Source: an uncultured Prevotella sp.
Lineage (GTDB): Bacteria; Bacteroidota; Bacteroidia; Bacteroidales; Bacteroidaceae
Length of the DNA stretch: 14,799 nucleotides
Direction: 5' to 3'
Assembly (NCBI GenBank): GCA_946998205.1
Contig: CAMPYJ010000054.1
Span: 1 to 14,799, forward strand
A program made the position numbers and the translations under genes. This document shows, in pieces, positions 6,715 to 14,799 of the stretch. The stretch's first letter is position 1, and every line of letters starts with the position of its first letter. The notes below the pieces were generated by a model. That model was given only the letters and a program-made list of their open reading frames with translations, was not told the DNA's origin and ran no database searches.

Positions 6715-7293
6715 TGATTGCCAAGATTTCAGCAACGGAGAACCTCGGAGGTGCACTCGGCTACAACTTCAAGAAGGTGAATAAGAAGGAAGCGACACTT
6801 CTGCTGGCACATGGCTTGTACCAAAACAGAGCGGGCGAATATACGATGTCGGAGGTGCTTGCAGATATGCAGGCATTGATACCCGAAAAGTGTCGAACAA
6901 AGAAAACGGTCTTCCATTGCTCGCTCAATCCCCATCCAGACGAGAAGCTGTCCGATGAAACGCTCTCGCAGATAGCTAAGGAGTATATGGAGGCTCTAGG
7001 CTATGGCAAGCAACCCTACATTGTGTTTGTTCAAGCACAATGATATCGCCCGTGAGCATATCCACATCGTATCGCTAAGGGTAGACGGTGATGGTCGAAA
7101 GATCAATGATAAGTTTGAAGGTAGACGAAGCAAGAAAATTACGGATGCGCTGGAGAAAAAGTACCATCTAATTCCCAGCACAGAGATTACAGATAAATAG
7201 CTACAAGAGCTCTCAAAGGTGGATATGGCAAAAGGAAATATCAAAGAGCAGGTAGCATCTATAGCTCGTTCTGTTCTGAAGCATTACCGCTTC
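6714..7293 (+). pseudogene. Relaxase (MobB/MOBP-like), frameshifted and truncated
   Basis: The intact first part (6714-7043) reads M-I-A-K-I-S-A-T-E-N-L-G-G-A-L-G-Y-N and reaches Y-I-V-F, then leaves frame. The next frame continues with K-H-N-D-I-A-R-E-H-I-H-I-V, the H-x-D...H-x-H metal motif of relaxases, and S-L-R-V-D-G-D-G-R-K-I-N-D. The shift is explained by a tandem duplication of TGTT (7024-7027, 7028-7031): removing one copy restores I-V-F-K-H-N-D. A TAG at 7198-7200 then interrupts the continuing frame (D-K-stop-L-Q-E-L-S-K). After V-L-K-H-Y-R-F the sequence runs into reversed rteA near 7290-7294. Family members are normally about 300 residues or more; here at most about 190 codons remain. 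Not functional as it stands. Confidence 0.85.
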
Positions 7294-7859
7294 TGTTCGC
7301 TGATTACGTTTCTATTGACCGAATGAAGGATAGTGGTTGATACTGCTGGAGTTACTTCCTTTTTTTTGCCGAATATGCCTAAGAAACCTTTTCGTTTTGG
7401 CTTTTTGGACTGTTCCTGCACACTTTTCTGTACAATAACCGGAATTTGATTGGCTATCTTCTTGTTAATAGATTGTTGTTCATCCATTAACCGGACTATC
7501 TGGAACATCTGTCGTTCCTTATCCTCTAAAAGACTGCGCACACTATCGATGCGCTCTGCTGGATAGGTGGCCTTGAAACGGCAGAGCATACTGTCCATTG
7601 CCATACGCCGTGCATGGTAATGCTCGATATCTTTATCGTTCCATTCCAGTATTGTTTCACCCAATAGAGAAAATTTTATCATTTGAATATTGATATTGTT
7701 TATTTCTTTTCGGAGCTCGTCTATTTTTTTATTGCCAAGTTCTAATGCTTCTATCTCCTGCCATTCATAGAGGCTATTATATGCCATACATCCGATAAGA
7801 ATGGAGATAAGTATATATCCCAACCGTATTGCCTTATAGAAATTTCCTGACCGCTCCAT
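7284..7859 (-). pseudogene. rteA: Truncated rteA (sensor histidine kinase N-terminus)
   Basis: The 191 codons match what I know as the start of RteA, the sensor kinase encoded behind tetQ in CTnDOT-type elements. Visible parts are a membrane segment (about 11-27, Y-I-L-I-S-I-L-I-G-C-M-A), a mostly helical sensor region with E-W-Q-E-I-E-A-L-E-L-G-N, and a basic stretch K-K-P-K-R-K-G-F-L-G-I-F-G-K-K-K. After I-S-E-Q-K the frame enters relaxase DNA and stops, so the histidine, ATPase and receiver domains are absent. The start ATG (7859) overlaps the tetQ stop by one base, as in the intact operon. The fragment may still be translated but cannot signal. rteB is not in the window. Confidence 0.88.
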
Positions 7860-9832
7860 TATTTTAATGACATTGATTTTTGGAACATGAATAAAAGTTT
7901 ATCTTTTTCGTTCATGCGGATATTATCAGAATAACCGTCTTTTGTTATTTGATACCCACATGGCTTAACCATAAAAATGCCTAAGCCCTTAGTGTACGAA
8001 CTTACTTCTGAGGCATAGTCTTTACTTGTATTTAATGGAACTTTCCCTTTAATATGACACCACTCATTATTACAACTGATGTCTTCAATCTCAGACATCA
8101 GTTTTTGCAAATCTGTAATAGCTTTGGAACTCGCTACTTGGGGTATCTGCAACTCAAAACAGAGCATCGGTTCGAGAATGTCCACACCTGACTGTTGCAA
8201 AGCCAGCCTGAAGACATAAGGGGTCAGCTGTCTGAAATCAGCAGGTGTACTTACCGGGCTATAATACTCGGCTTGAGTAAAAGTTACTTTCAGATCTGTC
8301 ACTTCCCATCCATGTAAACCAGATTGGCAAGACATACGAATCCCTTCAAAAACGGCATTTTGAAAAGAATGGTTCAGATAACCATAGGAGATGTCACTTT
8401 CGATTTGCAACCCTGCCCCTAACGGTAAGGGTTCAAGAGTCAGCCCTATTGTGGCCCAGTAAGGGTTGGGTGGTACTTCGATCTGAATAATCTTATTGAC
8501 CTTTTTTATAGGTCGTTCTTTGTAGATAGTCTTGATCTCATCAAAATGGACCTTTACGGAAAATCGTTCTTCCAGCAATGTCTGTATGATTTCCTTTTGG
8601 GTCAAACCATATAACGAGATTTCCAATTCATCACTATATGAGTTTATGGAAAAGGACAAAGACGGGTCTTCAATCCACAATGTATTCAGAGCGGATATCA
8701 CCTTGCTTCTCTCTTCGGGCTTATTTGGCCGGACGGAGGATTTGAGAGCGGGATGCTGATGAGATAATCCTTGAATCAAACAAGGTTTAGCACCTAAATA
8801 ATCTCCGATTCGAAAATCTTCTATATCTTCTACAATCGCGATATCATTGGCACCCACTTCATCAACATTTATCTCTCTGCCCTGATAAATAGTCTTTAGA
8901 TTTTTAATCTTGATGAATTTTTCCGAATCGTTGATTCTTACAACGTCTCGAAGTCTCAGACTTCCGTCAATTATTTTAAGAAAACTTCTTTTATGCCCTT
9001 TGGGGTCATGCTCTATCTTATAGAGATAAGCTGAAAGTCTGTTTGAGACTGATGCCGGAGGAAGTATAAAAGAAGAAATGGCGTCCAACAACTCATTGAT
9101 ACCGATATTGAACATTGCTGATCCATGTAGCACCGGATAGACTTTGGCTTTTGCCACAAGAGCGATTATCGTATTCCAATAATCAGCCGGTGAAATTTCG
9201 CTATCCGCCAAATATCGTTCTAATATATCGTCGTCATGGTTGCATACAAATTCTTTGTATTCTTCCTTTATATATGTTTGGGAGCAAACCGGATAAACCG
9301 ATCCATCGACAACAGTTTGCATAAACAGGACATCTTGCGACAGATTTGTTTTTATATCCATATACAAACGCTCCAAATTCACACCGGCACGGTCAATCTT
9401 ATTGATAAATATAATTGTCGGGATTTGCAGCTTTTGTAAAGTACTGAACAGCAACTTTGTCTGCGCTTGTATGCCTTCCTTTGCGGATAAGATGAGGACT
9501 GCTCCATCAAGCATTTTGAATGTCCGCTCCACTTCCGCAATAAAATCCATGTGTCCCGGAGTGTCAATGATATTGCATTTCACTCCATTCCAGATAATAG
9601 ATGTCGTAGAAGCCCGGACAGTAATTCCTCTACGTTTCTCTATATCCATAGAGTCCGTTATGGTGTCACCATTATCCACACGGCCGCACTTTTCCGTTGC
9701 TCCACTGGCAAACAGCAGATTCTCGGTTACGGAAGTTTTTCCTGCATCAATGTGAGCAAGAATTCCTAAATTTATAATATTCATTTGGATTAAGCAATAA
9801 TATACTACAGTAGATGCATTGTCGAAACGCAC
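7859..9832 (-). CDS. tetQ: Tet(Q) tetracycline-resistance ribosomal protection protein
   Basis: An EF-G-like GTPase that binds tetracycline-stalled ribosomes in the cytoplasm and releases the drug. The 657 codons contain the G1 motif A-H-I-D-A-G-K-T (26-33), a switch region R-R-G-I-T (67-71), G3 D-T-P-G-H (90-94) and G4 N-K-I-D (144-147). EF-G-like domains II-V follow to the C-terminus with no disruption. I recognise the sequence as Tet(Q). The start is GTG at 9832: GAGGAGG lies 9 nt upstream (9842-9848). The ATG 16 codons later (M-N-I-I-N-L-G), giving 641 residues, has no such site and is the alternative annotation. Regulation is probably by translational attenuation through the leader upstream. 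rteA follows with a one-base overlap. Confidence 0.97.
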
Positions 9833-9835
9833 CTT

Positions 9836-9887
9836 TTAATACCTCCTCGTAGCATATGAGAACTACAGGATTACTAACTCGTATTAA
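9836..9887 (-). promoter_or_regulatory. tetQ translational attenuator and ribosome-binding site
   Basis: The Shine-Dalgarno GAGGAGG (9842-9848 on the + strand as CCTCCTC) is flanked by paired arms. TTAATAC (read on the - strand from 9887) can pair with GTATTAA just after the site (9842-9836), and GTAG with CTAC just before it. Closing this fold would hide the tetQ start. With the leader peptide upstream, this matches the known attenuation of tetQ in CTnDOT, where tetracycline-stalled ribosomes change the fold. Confidence 0.6.
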
Positions 9888-9898
9888 TATGTATATTA

Positions 9899-9910
9899 TT
9901 ACTGCCGCAT
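9899..9910 (-). CDS. tetQ leader peptide (Met-Arg-Gln)
   Basis: ATG CGG CAG TAA lies a few bases downstream of the promoter and 66 nt ahead of the tetQ GTG. A three-residue leader peptide is known to mediate translational attenuation of tetQ in CTnDOT; position and length here fit that system. Ribosome stalling on it by tetracycline would open the downstream hairpin. Confidence 0.65.
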   Translation of the reverse strand: MRQ

Positions 9911-9918
9911 AACGATTA

Positions 9919-9949
9919 CAAAATTACACAAAAAAATATATCTAACAAA
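9919..9949 (-). promoter_or_regulatory. tetQ: tetQ promoter
   Basis: On the - strand TTTG (9949-9946) and TAATTTTG (9926-9919) are separated by exactly 19 bp, a near-perfect Bacteroidetes primary sigma-factor promoter (TTTG / TAnnTTTG). It reads into the leader peptide and tetQ. Confidence 0.9.
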
Positions 9950-10050
9950 AGTGGGAGGATTTTTTAACTTTTTACCATAGACATTTTATTAGGGAAGCGT
10001 AGGTTCAACTGGCAAGTACAAATAAGTAGAAATGTTTGAACAACACCGTT

Positions 10051-10330
10051 TTAGGAAGTTGAAAAATCAAGTTTCTCTCTCGGTATAGCGTTTATTTTGG
10101 CCAATATCTTCTTTAGTTTAGCATTTGTGTATTTCCCATTCGTGTTCTATTTAGCTCCTTATTATGAGTATGTAGCAAGTTACTTATCAAATTCAGCCTC
10201 TTTGATAAGCTGATGTGTACTTTTTAATTGCTTTCCCATGTCACAAATATAGTTCATATTTGTGACATGGCAAAATGTTAAGCAACCCGCTCTTGCCTCG
10301 GCACCTTCCAGTGTCAAGTGCAACACAGTT
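10051..10330 (-). mobile_element. Decayed IS30-family-like insertion sequence
   Basis: On the - strand a 19-codon transposase start (10239-10183: M-G-K-Q-L-K-S-T-H-Q-L-I-K-E) is followed in the same frame by a 31-codon C-terminus (10146-10051: N-T-N-G-K-Y-T-N-A-K-L-K-K, then P-R-E-K-L-D-F-S-T-S). About 12 codons with five stops lie between. N-T-N-G and P-R-x-K-L-x-F near the end are hallmarks of IS30 transposases, normally over 300 residues, so nearly all of the gene is deleted. AACTGTGTTGCACTTGACAC (10330-10311) in front could be the terminal inverted repeat. The opposite end is not recognised. It cannot transpose. Confidence 0.55.
10236..10270. repeat. Perfect 15-bp inverted repeat over the IS relic start codon
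   Basis: CCATGTCACAAATAT and its complement are separated by AGTTC. The distal arm, read on the - strand, contains the ATG (10239-10237) of the transposase relic. As RNA the hairpin would hide that start codon, a device some insertion sequences use to block translation from read-through transcripts. It could also stop transcription or bind a dimeric regulator. Confidence 0.8.
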
Positions 10331-10333
10331 ACA

Positions 10334-10667
10334 AATGTAGGGAAAAAACTTCGTAGGGAGTTAGCTCATTCCATTTAAATCTTTTGACCCACCTCTGGAA
10401 CTACCTCCAAGGGAGGGTACTTTTGTACGCTTCGTTTTGCGCTTACTACTGGAAATCGCACTTGACGTTCATAGTTTTACCCTTTTTATGCAGTGAAATT
10501 TGAATCTATGAACTCGAAATCTAGCATACCATCTTGAGTAGATTTTATATCTTTGCAGATATTGAATAGAGAGTTCTTTGAAGCACTGCAGAATGAAGAT
10601 AGGAAAAGAAACTTGCTCGTTTCCAACTCGTAACCCTTTTGCCCTACACTCTTTCCTGCTCTATTGA
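10334..10667. other. Right end region of the element
   Basis: No gene is supported here. A TACTTTTG box (10418-10425) beside a short CCTCC/GGAGG dyad and a TATCTTTG box (10548-10555) look like + strand -7 elements without clear -33 partners. Near the end TGCTCGTTT (10614-10622) and TCGTAACCC (10628-10636) repeat motifs of the left end, suggesting recombinase-binding sites. An imperfect dyad AAGTTTC/GAACCTT (10683-10698) adjoins the crossover and may be a core-type site. Confidence 0.5.
10548..10555 (+). promoter_or_regulatory. Promoter-like -7 box in the right end
   Basis: TATCTTTG fits TAnnTTTG, but no TTTG is spaced correctly upstream and only a 24-codon frame (from 10594) lies downstream before the element ends. 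It is noted as weak and may be fortuitous. Confidence 0.2.
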
Positions 10668-13600
10668 TTATCTGAAAGATACAAGTTTCTTGAACCTTTT
10701 GCGGGCGTAGTCAGTTGCAATGAGCATCTTTGCCTTTTCCTCGCTCTCGCTGAGTGGTTCGCGCCCGAGCAACGTGGCATTACCCGTCTTGGCGAACTCC
10801 ATCAGTTTGCCGATAAATTCTTCCTGCTCTGGCGTGGGCGGTATGTTGTGCAATATCTCGTTTTTCTCTGGTCGGTCGATACCGATGTCCTTTGCCGTGC
10901 GAAAATCGCAAATCTCCGCATAAAAGGCAGCCAGCTCTGGCACCTTGATAAATGTTCTGAACCGTTCCTTCTGAATGATGTCGTTCGTGATGGAGAACTC
11001 GTAGTCAGTCGATTTCTTGGCAAAAACGGCTGCCCAAGCATCAAAACTGTTGATACCCTGCTTCTCCAAAGCCTGCGGGCGCAGATACTTGAACAGAAGA
11101 TACAGTTCCGTCAGACTATTGGAAATGGTCGTTCCTGAAAGGAAAGTGGCTCCCAAATCCTTGCCCGAACGCTCCTGTATGGTGCGGATGGCAAAGAGCA
11201 TGTTTAAGGCACGCTGTGAACCATCAGGATTGCCCAAGCCTGAAACCCTGTCGTGACGGGTGTTGAACATCAGGTTCTTGAATTGGTGGCTCTCATCCAC
11301 GAACAAATGGTCGATACCCATCATCTTGAAATCTACGGCATCGTCTTTACGCTCGGCGATGCTGTCCTGTATATTCTGCAACTTGGCTTCAAGGGTCTGT
11401 TTGCGCTTCTCCAATCCTTTGAGCATCCCACGGGAAATCTCCGCTCCTTGCATACGCAGGACTTCAAGGTTTTCTTCCACAGAGTCCTTCTCCTTCTGCA
11501 AAATAGCCTCCTGTATTTCCAAGGCTTGCGGTATCATGCCGAACTGCTCGTGCGTGAGGATGATGCAGTCCCAGTCGTTGTTCTTGATGTCGTTAAAAAT
11601 ACGCTGGCGGTTCTGCTTATTAAAATCGTTCTTACCCGGATAGAGCACCTTGGCATTGGGATACGCTTTCCTAAAGGCGTCGGCAATGTCGAATACGTTT
11701 GCCTTCAGACCGATAATCATCGGCTTGTTTGCCAGTCCCAATCGCTTCATCTCGTAGGCAGCCGTACACATGATGAGCGTTTTGCCCGCTCCCACCTCGT
11801 GGTCGCAGATTCCGCCGCCGTTGGTTTTGAGCATCCACACGGCATCCTTCTGGCTCTTGTAGAGGTCGGCAATACCCAACCGTTTGAGGTCAAGGTCGGG
11901 AAACGTCTGGTGCGTTCCGTCAAAGTTTGGTCGTACAAAACAGTTGAAAAGGCGGTTGTACCTGTCGGATAACTGCTGCTTGAACGTGCCTGGTGTCCGT
12001 CCGAGCCAATCGACAAAGCCCTGTCTGATTTCCTCAATCTTGGCATTTGCCATCTGTATGGTATGTCCGTCCCTTACTTTAATGGTCTTGGCCTCTCCCG
12101 TAACCTTGTCCGTCACCTCCTTGCTCTTGTTGATGTCGGGAATGGTGTTGTGCAGGGCGTGCTTCAGAAGATTGATGCCGTCATAGCGGCGGAACTCACC
12201 CTGTACGGCATACTTGTGCCAGATATTGGCATTCTTTCGGTCGCAGACAATGCTATACTCATCCATATTGGAGTGATATGACACGCCTATCTCCGTCCCA
12301 AAGAACTCTGAGGCAAACCTACCATAGACTTTGGCAGGTATCCAACGTTCACCGAGATTGAAGTCAAGGTCTGCAAAAGGAATGGGTGTTGGCGTGTCTG
12401 CACGCAGCGCAGCAAGGCTCTGCTTTGCTTCTTCGTGGTCGGGATGGTCCAATAGCCATGACTCGATACGCTCCGCCTTTTCTATTACATTGCCCGAAAT
12501 GAACTTGTCCGCCACCTCGTAGGCATTCGCTTCGGGGTTGAAATAGATGCGGCCTTCTAAGGAAGAAATAATGTCGCTTTCCTCCATATCAGGTAAAAGC
12601 GAACTCATGTAGTCAAGTTCGACTGTACCATACTTGTTGAGCGATGCACCCAGTGCCTCCATCGGGTCTGCGGCAACGGTCAGCTCTGTGGTAGAAAAAA
12701 CCGTTGGATGGTCAAAGATGTCCGCCTTGACGTACCTGCCGTTTTCGGAGCGTTCCAAAAAGAGCATTTCCACGCCTGTAGCATCCATCTTGATGATGTC
12801 TGTGTTCGTCTTCTGATTAAAGTAGCCCCAACGTGCAACATAGTGATCATACAGGTGATTGAGCCTGCTTCGATCTTCCCTATCTTCTGCATGGTTCTCT
12901 GCCTCGTAGTCATAGAGACGATGGTAGCACTCCCGTATCTCGATATAGCTTTTTAGTCGGGAAAGCTGGGCATACGGCAAGTCCATCGGATTAAAGGTTG
13001 GATGTCGCTTTAAGTCAGAAAGAAACCCCACCTGACCTTTCTGCACGACAATGGAACCATCTCTTAGGTGAGAGTCCGGCAATGATAGAAAAGGGCGTGG
13101 TGAAGCATCGAACTCCTTTTTTACCTCCGCTATCGGTTGTGCTTTGCCCTCTTCGGCTTCATTCATGAAATCAAAGAGAGACGGTTCACGATATGACTGA
13201 GAGGAAGTCTTCTTGCTGCTTCTGCCCTTGAGTCTGTGCTGCGTTGCAGTTGTTGGCTGTTTCTCCTTATTCTCGTTTCTTCCTTTATTTCCTGTCTGCT
13301 TCTGTTCCTTGAAAGACTGTATCTGTGGATTGGGGGTTTCCTTAATCTCGCTATTCACGCGCGTTACTTCCTGCGTCCAGAGATTGTATTCCTCCGGAGC
13401 GAATAGTGAAGGCTGCTCCGTTTCCTGTCGCTCGTCCATGCTGTCCATCACCGGGTGGTGGTCATCATCAAAATAGACAGTCTGCCCGTTCATCTCCCGT
13501 GGAGCTTCCACATCGGTGCGGATTTCTTTCACTTCCTGCTCATATTGGCGGTGAAGGTTAAGCACAGGTACTCCCTCTGGGGCTGATTCTTCAATAGTAG

Positions 13601-14297
13601 AGCCTGCCTCTTGTATCTGTACTGTCTGCTCACCGCCCGTTTTATCAACTTGCTCACTGATTTTTTCAACTTGAACTTCCTCTTTGGGTTCTTCCGTGGA
13701 AAGGTTATCTTCCATTGTCGAAGTCTGAACTTCGGGTGCAGCCTTTTCCTTGATTTCCTCTGTCACCACTTCTTCTTTGGTATATTGTCCCCTAACGATT
13801 TCTTCCAGTTCGGCTATCTCGTGCAATTTCTTAGGAGAGAAGTACAGGTCGCGCTCGATGCCCAGCCCATGAATCTTCACTTCCTCCATCTCGTCAAGCG
13901 ACATATTGCCCAACTCCCAGCCGTAGCCCATCGTGACAGCACCGAAACCAATGCGAGTTTTAGGGTCATATTCTAAGAGATAAGCCGTGTAAGCTCCCAT
14001 CGGGAAGAAATAACGTGCGTAGGCGACCTTATCACCAATAAGTTCCTTTTCCGTACTGTAAAGTTTAGGTAGTTGCTTCCTGATACTGTCGGGCATCAAA
14101 TTATAGGCATTCTCCGCCTCCTTGTCCGTTTTTGGGTCCTCTTTGGGCAAATCAACCGTTATCCCTAACTTATGCAGTTGCTTCTCGGCTTCTTTCTGCC
14201 GTTCCTCCTCCGTCATAGGTATGCCTGTTTCATAGAGTTTGCGGTCAAAGCGTTGCTCAACTTCCAAGGAGAGCTGTGTCCTGATACTCTCCGCCAT
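10668..14297 (-). pseudogene. Central fragment of giant DNA methylase/SNF2-like helicase
   Basis: 1209 codons from ATG 14297, of which those down to about 10702 are native; the last ones (K-R-F-K-K-L-V-S-F-R-stop) come from the inserted element. The first part continues the methylase linker (Q-L-S-L-E-V-E-Q-R-F-D-R-K-L-Y-E). A low-complexity, glutamate- and proline-rich segment follows (about 170-380), then a central domain, then the first helicase lobe: V-G-A-G-K-T (about 835-840, Walker A), D-E-S-H (about 1000, motif II) and S-G-T-T (about 1055, motif III). The second lobe is at 203-1712. The ATG at 14297 is probably internal: the preceding frame (14799-14298) encodes the methylase part, and a shift of -1/+2 at an ATAT run joins them. 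No ribosome-binding site argues strongly for an independent start. Confidence 0.85.
10702..10712. repeat. Right attachment-site copy
   Basis: On the - strand GACTACGCCCG, codons for D-Y-A-R, preceded by native GCAACT (A-T). It is the counterpart of GATTATGCCCG at 1713-1723. This side most likely keeps the original gene sequence up to GCCCG, after which element DNA begins. Confidence 0.6.
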
Positions 14298-14799
14298 ATA
14301 TCAATGCTGCCATCAAAGCGATACTCCCATGCAGGCTTGCCGTATGGGTCTTTGCCCATTATGCGTTCTGTGGCTATGATACGGTGGGCAATGTCTTTCC
14401 AATCTCCTGCAAAAAGTGAGTTGTGCTTGAAGACGACAGAAGAGCCTTCTTCTTTGGGAACGGAAACGGTTTCTACGAACTGCTGCTCAATCCCCTCGCT
14501 GATTTCTTTACCTGTCTGCTTCTGCAAGACGATGAGGTCACTGCCCATGTCCGTTCCTGCATTGTCTGAAAACATACCCGATGGCAGGCGTAAAGCAGAG
14601 ATTAGTCGGCTGTTCTGCATCAGATAACGGCGGATGGCTTCATTGCGGGGACTGTCCAATACACCTTGCGAGGTAATAAACGCAAGAAGTCCGCCTTCCT
14701 TGATGCAGTCCAATCCCTTTACAAAGAAGTAATTGTGGATGGCTCGTGTGGACTCACGTTTAAGAGTGTCCTTGCCTTTGCTGTACTCACGGTCATAGA
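14213..14799 (-). pseudogene. N6-adenine methylase portion of the giant methylase/helicase (partial, frameshifted)
   Basis: The frame is open from the right edge: Y-D-R-E-Y-S-K-G-K-D-T-L-K-R-E, then A-I-H-N-Y-F-F-V-K-G-L-D and G-G-L-L-A-F-I-T-S-Q-G-V-L-D. This is the part of class-gamma N6-adenine methylases that follows the catalytic N-P-P-[FY] motif, which lies outside the window. R-L-P-S-G-M-F and D-L-I-V-L-Q-K-Q-T strengthen that reading. The frame goes on to W-E-Y-R-F-D-G-S-I-D and then leaves the family pattern, ending 28 codons later at 14213. The family continuation M-A-E-S-I-R-T-Q-L starts in another frame at 14297. The TTG at 14713 is internal, not a start. Confidence 0.8.

Larger units (their letters stand above)
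1713..10701. mobile_element. About 9-kb mobilizable element carrying tetQ, inserted in the methylase/helicase gene
   Basis: The methylase/helicase protein is collinear across this segment. The right piece stops after A-T-D-Y-A-R-K and the left piece resumes at D-Y-A-R-K-M-S-L-D. The segment between starts and ends at copies of CGGGC (1713-1717 and 10702-10706). It contains tandem tyrosine recombinases at one end, excisionase-like genes, transfer-origin-like DNA, mobilization genes and tetQ, which is the content expected of a mobilizable transposon or integrated element. The relaxase and rteA are truncated and an IS relic sits near the right end, so this is a rearranged composite. The exact crossover within or beside GCCCG is inferred. 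Confidence 0.85.

Noticed and set aside
7003..7200. Independent 65-residue gene
   Set aside because: It is the frameshifted continuation of the relaxase, as the K-H-N-D-I-A-R-E-H-I-H motif shows.
10594..10668. Small + strand peptide of 24 codons after the TATCTTTG box
   Set aside because: No ribosome-binding site or recognisable sequence, and it overlaps the putative recombinase sites.
11253..11972. 239-codon + strand ORF
   Set aside because: It is an antisense shadow of the helicase first lobe, which carries clear motifs on the - strand.
14213..14713. Separate 166-residue gene starting at TTG 14713
   Set aside because: The frame is open to the window edge with methylase-like residues, so this is an internal codon of a larger gene.
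1..14799. tRNA or rRNA genes, including a tRNA attachment site
   Set aside because: I saw no cloverleaf or rRNA-like segment; the integration site is within a protein gene.

Overview
The window looks like accessory DNA from a Bacteroidales bacterium (Bacteroides, Prevotella, Porphyromonas or a relative). Three things point there: a tet(Q) ribosomal-protection gene followed by the start of rteA, promoters of the Bacteroidetes type (TTTG, about 19 bp, TAnnTTTG), and a very large DNA methylase/helicase gene of the kind carried by Bacteroides conjugative elements. The exact genus cannot be read from the sequence.

Outer layer (1-1712 and 10702-14799). A + strand gene tail (2-142) ends at a strong bidirectional terminator (147-181). 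Next to it, on the - strand, lies one giant N6-adenine methylase/SNF2-like helicase gene that runs off the right edge. It is broken twice: by a frameshift near 14297, and by an insertion of about 9 kb between its two helicase half-domains. Both pieces carry the codons for D-Y-A-R at the junction, and the protein reads on correctly when they are joined.

Inner layer (about 1713-10701). The insertion is a complete-looking but damaged mobilizable element. From left to right it holds: an end region with repeated putative integrase/excisionase sites; two tandem tyrosine recombinases of the IntDOT type (2018-3238, 3243-4514); a terminator-like hairpin; two small excisionase-like helix-turn-helix genes (5107-5376, 5397-5705) with their own promoter; a cluster of AGTCAAAA repeats with a period near 16 bp (5952-6149); a large hairpin typical of a transfer origin (6199-6262); a mobilization accessory gene (6265-6714); and a relaxase pseudogene (6714-about 7293). 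The relaxase meets, tail to tail, a truncated rteA (7284-7859) behind an intact tetQ (7859-9832). The tetQ gene keeps its promoter, a three-codon leader peptide (M-R-Q) and a base-paired ribosome-binding site. The right end contains a decayed IS30-type insertion sequence (10051-about 10330) and a further end region.

How it fits together: the recombinases and HTH proteins should integrate and excise the element, and tetQ gives tetracycline/minocycline resistance. Autonomous mobilization is probably lost, because the relaxase has a 4-bp duplication, a nonsense codon and a truncation. RteA has lost its kinase part and RteB is absent, so the usual RteA/RteB response cannot come from this copy. 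Sitting inside a gene carried by conjugative elements would still let the element travel as a passenger. I found no evidence for a new defence or RNA system. The most unusual material is the element-in-element architecture, its att sites and the repeat cluster beside the transfer origin.
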